From contig JAIPIO010000112.1 in NCBI GenBank assembly GCA_021734595.1, forward strand, positions 1-11,820: 11,820 nt of DNA, written 5' to 3'. The DNA comes from Kiritimatiellales bacterium. Its GTDB lineage: Bacteria; Verrucomicrobiota; Kiritimatiellia; Kiritimatiellales; Pontiellaceae. The notes under the pieces were generated by a model. It was given only the letters and a program-made list of their open reading frames with translations. It made no database searches and was not told the origin of the DNA. Position 1 is the stretch's first letter. The number at the start of each line of letters is the position of its first letter. Below, piece by piece: positions 6,868-11,820 of this stretch. A program made the position numbers and the translations under genes.

Positions 6868-8460
6868 ATGAAAATATTGATCCTGCCTGTTTTGGCATTG
6901 GCGACGGTTGCAACCTGGGCGGCCGATTGGCCGGCATGGACGGGGCCACAGGGGCTCAATATTTCCTCGGAGACGGGGTTGCCGGAAGCGTTTGACCGGG
7001 ACACCGGCACCAACGTCAAGTGGGCGACTAAACTGGGAACCGTGCTCTACGGTTGCCCGACGGTTTCTAGGGGTCGGATATTCGTGGGAACCAACTATCC
7101 CGCCGTCGATGACGACGATCGTTTTACCAAGCCGCACGGCGGTGTGGTGGCCTGCCTCGACGAAAAAGACGGTAAGATTCTTTGGAAGCTGGTGGTGCCG
7201 GACCGGCAGTGGGGCTACCCCGAGGGTTTCGCAATGACCCAGGAGAAATGGGGCATCTGCTCGTCGCCGACGGTGGACGGCGACCGCGTGTATGTGGTCG
7301 ATAATGGCGGGAATGTGCTCTGCCTCGATGTCAATGGGCTGGCGGACGGCAACGACGGCCCGTTCCAAGACGAGGCGAGCTACATGGTAAAACCCGGTCA
7401 GCCGCCCATCAAGCTGCTTCCGACGGATGCCGACATTATTTGGTGCTACGACGTGTCGCGCGAGCTGGGCGTCTGCCCGCACGATGTGGCCAGCTGTTCG
7501 GTGCTGATTATCGGCAACGTTCTTTATACCAGTACCTCGAACGGGGTTGGTAGGGAGCATGAAATTGGATGCCACGTGAAGACCGCACCGGGCTTTATGG
7601 CGTTGGACAAACAAACGGGGCGGCTTCTGGCCGTGGAGGATGATCAGCTGTGCCAGCGGATCTACCATACGCAATGGTCTTCGCCTTCAGTCGGGAACGT
7701 CAACGGCGGAAAACTTATTTTTCTCGGTGGTGGCGACGGTTGGTGCTACGCCTTCACACCCGTGTCGGATAAGAAGAGCAAAACGCCGCAGCGGATGGTT
7801 CCGGTGTGGCGCTACAATTGTTTGCCGCACCACTACGTCTATAACCCGGATGGCTCGGTCATCCCGTACTATAATGGCGACGTGCGCAAATACAAAAAAC
7901 GCAAGCGGAAGAAAGAGGACACCACCGGTTGGAACAGCGGCGACGGCTCGTTCCTCGGCCCCAGCCAGATCATCGCCACGCCCGTCTTCCACGAAAACCG
8001 CATCTACGTCGCCATCGGCCAGGATCCGGCCCACGGATTGGGGCGGGGCATGTTGCACTGCATCGACGCCACGAAAAAAGGCGACATCACCGAATCCGGC
8101 AGGATCTGGAGCTACGATGCCATCGGGCGCACCATCTGTACCGTGTCCATTGCCGACAGCCTGGTCTATGCCACCGATCTCGACGGAAAGCTGCACTGCC
8201 TCGATGCGGATACCGGGAAAGTCCATTGGGTGCATGATGCCGGGGATGAATGCTGGGCCGGCCCGCTCATTGCCGACGGAAAGATCTACCTGATCACCCG
8301 GCAAACGTTCACCACACTGGCGGAGGGACGCGAAAAGAAGGTGCTGTTCACCGATCGCGGCGGCAGCGAGTGCTCGCCCATCGCTGCCAACGGCGTCCTC
8401 TACGTCTTCACGAAAAACCACCTCCATGCCCTCGCTGAAGGCGCATCACGGCAACACTGA
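6868..8460 (+). CDS. Secreted PQQ-like beta-propeller repeat protein
   Basis: 530 residues. ATG 6868 opens a signal peptide (MKILILPVLALATVATWAA, cut likely before DWPAW); longer in-frame starts would run back into copy 3 and lose it. No clear ribosome site is seen. The start DWPAWTGPQGLN is typical of PQQ/BamB-like propellers in this bacterial group. Blade-type repeats recur: SSPTVDGDRVYVVDNGGNVLCLD, GFMALDKQTGRLL, GKLHCLDADTGKVHWVHD, GPLIADGKIYLI, SPIAANGVLYVFT (each with small variations). Such proteins are non-enzymatic scaffolds or, in a minority, quinoprotein dehydrogenases; no dehydrogenase-specific residues can be assigned here. A basic loop (YKKRKRKKED, near codon 340) sits in the middle. 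It is separated from the esterases by the palindrome pair and may be cotranscribed with copy 3 or controlled separately. The next gene is convergent, 106 bases downstream. Confidence 0.8.
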   Translation: MKILILPVLALATVATWAADWPAWTGPQGLNISSETGLPEAFDRDTGTNVKWATKLGTVLYGCPTVSRGRIFVGTNYPAVDDDDRFTKPHGGVVACLDEKDGKILWKLVVPDRQWGYPEGFAMTQEKWGICSSPTVDGDRVYVVDNGGNVLCLDVNGLADGNDGPFQDEASYMVKPGQPPIKLLPTDADIIWCYDVSRELGVCPHDVASCSVLIIGNVLYTSTSNGVGREHEIGCHVKTAPGFMALDKQTGRLLAVEDDQLCQRIYHTQWSSPSVGNVNGGKLIFLGGGDGWCYAFTPVSDKKSKTPQRMVPVWRYNCLPHHYVYNPDGSVIPYYNGDVRKYKKRKRKKEDTTGWNSGDGSFLGPSQIIATPVFHENRIYVAIGQDPAHGLGRGMLHCIDATKKGDITESGRIWSYDAIGRTICTVSIADSLVYATDLDGKLHCLDADTGKVHWVHDAGDECWAGPLIADGKIYLITRQTFTTLAEGREKKVLFTDRGGSECSPIAANGVLYVFTKNHLHALAEGASRQH

Positions 8461-8566
8461 TGCCTTGAGCGCTGTCTGTGTGGAACGTTAAACATGACCC
8501 GACTCGGGAATCAAACTTTGACCTAATCGACGGACGTTTACCGAGTAGGATACATGCTATGGGGGT

Positions 8567-9166
8567 TTATCTTATGCATTCAAAGTTTACGTATCCCGAC
8601 CAAGGGCCATAACCTTTTAAAGATAACTTCCGAACGCGCCAGCGTCCTTTGTTTGCGCCGGTATGTTGGTGGACTGTCATTTCATTCCGAGTGAAATATG
8701 TTGACGAATGAATCCATTTGGCTGGATGTTTAATATCCACCTCGACTTCATATCCGTTGTCGGATTCCCCTGACCATGACATAGGAACGCAACGAGGGTA
8801 ATCAATTCTTAGATTCGTTGAGATTTCCACCTTGGGAGCATTAAGGGATTCATCTGCCTGAGCTTCTACATACCAACCACAACCAGAAAGAAACCCCACG
8901 TCATTAAAGTAGAATATATGATAGGCACCTTTAATGTTTGAATCGTATTCCCAAACATGTCCCTGCTTGCGATCAGGGGCTCCTGCAAGTTCCAATACGG
9001 ACTTTTTCTGCAATCCGTCTCGCGCCCAGCGCCATTCATCTGGGGCACCAACTTGGATGCCATCATTTAGTCGTTCGCGGGAAAAATCGTCGTAGGTAAT
9101 GATGTCGCGCACTACCAAAACCACAATTGCCAAGATCGGAACCGCGATCAATAATCTATTTTTCAT
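8567..9166 (-). CDS. Membrane-anchored hypothetical protein with a BamE/SmpA-like stretch
   Basis: 199 residues on the minus strand. ATG at 9164-9166 is preceded on its own strand by GGGGAT about 8 bases upstream. Residues 4-19 (RLLIAVPILAIVVLVV) form one hydrophobic segment, a signal anchor. Residues 51-93 (GLQKKSVLELAGAPDRK, VWEYD, YHIFYFNDVGFL) resemble the SmpA/OmlA/BamE pattern of a helix, a 'GxPD' turn and a W-x-Y strand, but the match is by eye only. Residues 130-199 form a second, beta-rich part ending GRWRVRKLSLKGYGPWSGY. The gene is AT-richer than its neighbours, lies opposite to all others and converges on the propeller gene, which suggests later acquisition. I do not recognise the family with certainty. 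Confidence 0.6.
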   Translation of the reverse strand: MKNRLLIAVPILAIVVLVVRDIITYDDFSRERLNDGIQVGAPDEWRWARDGLQKKSVLELAGAPDRKQGHVWEYDSNIKGAYHIFYFNDVGFLSGCGWYVEAQADESLNAPKVEISTNLRIDYPRCVPMSWSGESDNGYEVEVDIKHPAKWIHSSTYFTRNEMTVHQHTGANKGRWRVRKLSLKGYGPWSGYVNFECIR

Positions 9167-9355
9167 AATAGTTCATCCCCAAAACGATGCTCTCCAACAG
9201 TGATTTTCCATAAGGTAACGCGAAGCGGGTAAGATGACAACAGGGATTTAAGAGATAGCCATGGTCTTTGTATATTGTGTTGGATTGCATGCCGTGTGCG
9301 AAAAGAGATGCTATCCAACAAAGATGGCCGCATGGCGAAGCTGTCAGGTGTAGCG

Positions 9356-9387
9356 AACGTTTAACCTCGCGAAACGAGGAAAACGTT
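9356..9387. repeat. Two-part hairpin in the divergent spacer
   Basis: AACGTTT (9356-9362) pairs with AAACGTT (9381-9387), and CCTCG (9365-9369) pairs with CGAGG (9375-9379) around loop CGAAA, giving 12 base pairs with a small internal bulge. No T-run follows on either strand, so it is unlikely to be a simple terminator. It lies 10 bases before the palindrome pair at 9398. Confidence 0.45.
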
Positions 9388-9397
9388 GAGCGTTGAA

Positions 9398-9444
9398 TTC
9401 CAATCATTGGAAATTCGGCAACTTCTGTGTTCCTGTCATTGGAA
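9398..9444. repeat. Paired TTCCAA/TTGGAA palindromes upstream of the sugar isomerase operon
   Basis: TTCCAATCATTGGAA (9398-9412) is a perfect 6+3+6 palindrome. TTCCTGTCATTGGAA (9430-9444) is a weaker copy with two or three changes in the left half. Centres are 32 bases apart, about three helical turns. The pair lies 126 bases before ATG 9571. Its middle bases differ from those at the other three loci while the outer half-sites agree, as expected if the half-sites are what is recognised. Confidence 0.55.
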
Positions 9445-9570
9445 GGCCAGATGCGCGGCCGGCAGGACGCAAATACATGCAAATCGGAAAAACCGCGTTG
9501 ACTGTGCACGCCGCTTAATGTGATCTTCAAGAGTGCTACGGTTAGCGTATATAAACCAGAGAGGTTGATT

Positions 9571-10428
9571 ATGGATGATAAAAACAAAGTTCAGCATTTC
9601 ACGCAGCGGCTCGCCGTTTGCAGTTGGTCGCTCCAACCGGCAACCCCGGCGGATCTCGTGCGGGATCTGCAGGTTGTCGGAGTAGATAAGACCCAGCTCG
9701 ACCTGGACCCGTTCCGCGAGCAGCCCGTGGTGTGGGACGGTGCGTCCGCCCTGTTCGCGCAGCACGGCATTGCGGCCGTGTCGGGCATGTTCCGCACGGT
9801 GGGCGAGGATTATTCGACACTCGAAACCATTCGCCTTACCGGGGGCGTTGTACCCGATGCCACGTGGGATGAAAACTGGAGCAATGCCCAAATCACCGCC
9901 CGGAATGCGGAGCAGCTCGGCCTGGAGTTTGTGATGTTCCACGCGGGCTTCCTGCCGCACGATCCGGCGGATCCGAATTTTGACAAGCTGGTGGACCGCG
10001 TCCGCCAGCTCGCACGCCTGTTTGCCGACCACGGCATTACGCTGGGCTGTGAAACCGGCCAGGAAACGGGGGCCGCGCTGAAGGCCTTTCTTGAACATCT
10101 CGACGAGCCGAATGTGGCGGTCAATTTCGATCCGGCCAACATGCTGCTCTACAACAACGGCGACCCGATCGCGGCCCTGCGCTCCGTCGGGAGTTGGGTC
10201 AAGAGTGTGCATGTCAAGGATGCCGCCGTCACTGCGGTGCCGGGCGAATGGGGCGCGGAGCTCGCCGTCGGCACGGGCCAGGTGGACTGGTCGGCATTTT
10301 TTGCTGCGCTGGCCGAGATCAATTTCCCCGGATGGCTGTGCTTCGAGCGCGAGGCCGGCGACCAGCGCGTGGCCGATATCAAGGCCGGCGTAGAATTTGT
10401 CCGTAACCTGCTGGGGGAACGCTCGTGA
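9571..10428 (+). CDS. Sugar phosphate isomerase/epimerase family (xylose isomerase-like TIM barrel)
   Basis: 285 residues, a usual length for the family, with no signal peptide (cytoplasmic). ATG 9571 is 6 bases after AGAGAGG. Metal-site blocks of AP-endonuclease-2-type barrels are present: FHAGF (His 124), GCETGQE (Glu 161), VNFDPANM (Asp 187), SVHVKDA (His 214) and CFEREAG (Glu 259). The opening LAVCSWSLQP is typical. Members catalyse isomerisation or epimerisation of free or keto sugars, and some act in C-glycoside or 3-keto-glycoside breakdown; the reaction here cannot be told. The stop TGA overlaps the next start by 4 bases (GTGA), so the genes are translationally coupled. Confidence 0.85.
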   Translation: MDDKNKVQHFTQRLAVCSWSLQPATPADLVRDLQVVGVDKTQLDLDPFREQPVVWDGASALFAQHGIAAVSGMFRTVGEDYSTLETIRLTGGVVPDATWDENWSNAQITARNAEQLGLEFVMFHAGFLPHDPADPNFDKLVDRVRQLARLFADHGITLGCETGQETGAALKAFLEHLDEPNVAVNFDPANMLLYNNGDPIAALRSVGSWVKSVHVKDAAVTAVPGEWGAELAVGTGQVDWSAFFAALAEINFPGWLCFEREAGDQRVADIKAGVEFVRNLLGERS

Positions 10429-11456
10429 GCACGGTCAATGTGGCGGTTGTCGGTCTCGGGTTCATGGGGGTTACGCATCTCAAGGCCTACCGCCAGATTC
10501 CCGGCGTGCGGATTGCCGCCATTTGCGATGCCGCCCGCCTGCCCGTGGATGGTGATTTTTCCGCGATTAGCGGCAACATCGGCTCCGACGAGCCGTTCAA
10601 GCTCGATATGGAGAACGTCAAGGCAACGAAGAACCTGGACGAGCTGCTGAACGATCCGGACATTGACCTGATCGATCTTTGCGTACCCACGCTGGTGCAT
10701 CCGAAGCTTGCCATTGCCGCGCTGCAGGCCGGCAAACACGTCGTCTGCGAAAAACCGTTGGCGCGCACGGCTGCGCTGGCCCGCGAGATTGTCGAGGCGG
10801 CCGAGGCGGCGCAGGGGTTTTTCATGCCCGCGATGTGCATCCGGTTCTGGCCCGAATATGCTTGGCTTAAGCAGGCCATCGCCGGCCGGGAATATGGCCG
10901 CGTACTGGCCGCGCGCTTCCGTCGCGTTTCCGAACCGCCCGGCTGGTCGGACGAGTTCATGGATGGCGGGAAATCCGGCGGCGCGCTGCTGGATCTGCAC
11001 GTTCACGACGCCGATTTTGTGCAGTACTGCTTCGGCCGGCCACAGGCGGTCTACGCCACGGGGCTTTCGGCGGTGAGTGGGGCGATTGACCATGTCGTTG
11101 CCCAATACACGGTGGAGGGCGGCGCCTGCGTTTCGGCGGAAGGCGGCTGGGCGATGACGCCCGGTTTCGGTTTCAACATGTCCTATACCGTCCTCTTCGA
11201 GAACGCCACGGTCGACTTCGATAACGCGCGCGGTGACGACGCGCTCCGACTATACGAAAAGGATCAGCCTCCGCGCACCATCAAGCCCGAGGGCGGCGAT
11301 GGCTACCTCGGCGAGCTCACGCACATGGTGGAGAGCATCCGCGCCGGCCAGGCACCGACCATTGTGACGCCGCGTGATGGCCTAGGTGCGGTAGAGATTT
11401 GCGAGGCCGAGGGTACCTCCATCGAGACCGGACAGATCGTGGAACTGTTGTCATGA
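10425..11456 (+). CDS. Gfo/Idh/MocA family NAD(P)-dependent oxidoreductase
   Basis: 343 residues, usual for the family. The start is GTG 10425, with GGGGGA at 10413-10418 six bases upstream; it overlaps the isomerase stop by 4 bases. The Rossmann motif is VAVVGLGFMG (residues 6-15, GxGxxG at 10-15). The conserved CEKPLA block has Glu-Lys-Pro at 109-111, and GGALLDLHVHDAD (185-197) carries the catalytic-type His and Asp. Family members oxidise or reduce sugar or cyclitol hydroxyls with NAD(P). A spacer of about 30 residues (40-70) after the cofactor-binding CDA is longer than common and may shape the cofactor pocket. With the isomerase and deacetylase it suggests oxidation, rearrangement and deacetylation of a sugar; this is inference. 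Confidence 0.88.
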   Translation: MSTVNVAVVGLGFMGVTHLKAYRQIPGVRIAAICDAARLPVDGDFSAISGNIGSDEPFKLDMENVKATKNLDELLNDPDIDLIDLCVPTLVHPKLAIAALQAGKHVVCEKPLARTAALAREIVEAAEAAQGFFMPAMCIRFWPEYAWLKQAIAGREYGRVLAARFRRVSEPPGWSDEFMDGGKSGGALLDLHVHDADFVQYCFGRPQAVYATGLSAVSGAIDHVVAQYTVEGGACVSAEGGWAMTPGFGFNMSYTVLFENATVDFDNARGDDALRLYEKDQPPRTIKPEGGDGYLGELTHMVESIRAGQAPTIVTPRDGLGAVEICEAEGTSIETGQIVELLS

Positions 11457-11820
11457 GCAGTCGCGTGGCCATGGCAATCGGCGCCCATCCGGACGATATC
11501 GAGTTCACGATGGCCGGGACGCTGCTGCTGCTGAAACAGGCCGGCTATGAAGTGCACTACATGAACCTCGCCAACGGCTCGCTGGGTAGCCAGATTCATC
11601 CGGCCGCAAAACTCCGCGGCATCCGCCGGCGCGAAGCGCAGGCGGGGGCGCAGTTGCTCGGTGCGGTTTTCCACCCGAGTCTGGTGGACGACATGGAGGT
11701 TTACTACGAGGCCAAAACCCTGCGGCGGCTGGCCGCGGTGGTCCGCGAGGTCGGACCGGAGATCCTACTGACGCATTCGCCTGCCGACTACATGGAAGAT
11801 CACCAGAACACCTGCCGGTT
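11453..11820 (+). CDS. PIG-L (LmbE) family N-deacetylase, N-terminal part
   Basis: 122 residues are visible before the window ends. ATG 11453 overlaps the oxidoreductase stop by 4 bases (ATGA), and GGA at 11441-11443 is a weak ribosome site. The zinc motif GAHPDD (10-15; His 12 and Asp 15 as ligands) opens the protein. IRRREAQAGAQLLG (57-70) and MEDHQNT (114-120, third ligand His 117) also match the family. These zinc enzymes remove acetyl groups from N-acetylglucosamine-type substrates; many bacterial members have other amide substrates. No signal peptide is seen. It is the third gene of the coupled operon, and further genes may follow past the edge. Confidence 0.88.
   Translation, partial: MSSRVAMAIGAHPDDIEFTMAGTLLLLKQAGYEVHYMNLANGSLGSQIHPAAKLRGIRRREAQAGAQLLGAVFHPSLVDDMEVYYEAKTLRRLAAVVREVGPEILLTHSPADYMEDHQNTCR

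Larger units (their letters stand above)
9167..9570. other. 404-base spacer between divergent genes
   Basis: No convincing gene here. It holds the ribosome site of the minus-strand gene near 9175-9180, an imperfect 14-base repeat (9186-9199 and 9307-9320, GATGCT-TCCAACA with one mismatch), a hairpin at 9356-9387 and a palindrome pair at 9398-9444. A TTGACT at 9498-9503 could be a -35 box, but the matching position 17 bases on (TGATCT) is poor. TATATAAA at 9548-9555 might be a -10 box. The ribosome site AGAGAGG (9558-9564) serves ATG 9571. A minus-strand frame across this region has a sequence that reads like translated spacer and overlaps both neighbours, so I do not call it a gene. Confidence 0.5.

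Noticed and set aside
8487..9391. Integron-cassette-like boundaries: GTTAAAC at 8487-8493 and GTTTAAC with GTTGAGC at 9359-9391 around the orphan gene
   Set aside because: The possible recombination site is only about 33 bases, too short for attC, lacks the paired inner boxes with an extrahelical base, and no integrase or second cassette is visible. Seven-base degenerate motifs of this kind arise by chance.
9156..9587. Minus-strand open frame of 143 codons in the divergent spacer
   Set aside because: It overlaps the starts of both neighbouring genes, runs through the palindromes and hairpin, and its residue mix (many Cys, His, Ser) looks like translated non-coding DNA.

Overview
The window is moderately GC-rich bacterial DNA (most genes look clearly above 50% GC, with one AT-richer stretch at about 8461-9570). 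Gene content points to the Planctomycetes-Verrucomicrobia-Kiritimatiellota group, most likely a Kiritimatiellota-like degrader of sulfated or acylated polysaccharides. It has a sulfatase end, a PhoD-type phosphatase, three tandem sialate O-acetylesterase-family (SASA) genes, a secreted PQQ-type beta-propeller, a TIM-barrel sugar isomerase/epimerase, a Gfo/Idh/MocA oxidoreductase and a PIG-L deacetylase. The phylum is inferred from these families only.

Layout. 1-180 is the 3' end of a sulfatase, followed after 2 bases by a secreted PhoD-like metallophosphatase (183-1625) and a double-hairpin element (1637-1690) that probably ends the transcript. From 1766 to 6811 lie three head-to-tail SASA esterase paralogues. 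The first is broken by one in-frame TAG at 2723-2725; the second (3506-5062) and third (5234-6811) are intact. The two spacers between them are 171 bases each and differ at only 4 positions, so they are better conserved than the coding sequence around them. Each carries a 64-base foldable element and a pair of 15-base palindromes. Another palindrome pair precedes the PQQ-propeller gene (6868-8460). A convergent, AT-richer, membrane-anchored orphan gene (8567-9166, minus) and a 404-base spacer follow. The window closes with a tightly coupled plus-strand operon: isomerase (9571-10428), oxidoreductase (10425-11456) and PIG-L deacetylase (11453 to beyond the end), joined by 4-base stop/start overlaps.

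How the genes may work together. The left part encodes mostly exported enzymes (signal peptides on the PhoD-like protein, the esterases and the propeller protein) that could strip sulfate, phosphate and acetyl esters from a polymer outside the cytoplasm. The right operon encodes proteins without visible signal peptides that could oxidise, isomerise and N-deacetylate the released sugars. This division is inferred.

No CRISPR array, tRNA, rRNA, phage or transposase gene is visible. The most unusual signals are non-coding: four loci of paired TTCCAA-N3-TTGGAA palindromes, all upstream of plus-strand genes, and three foldable intergenic elements with two inner hairpins inside an outer stem.
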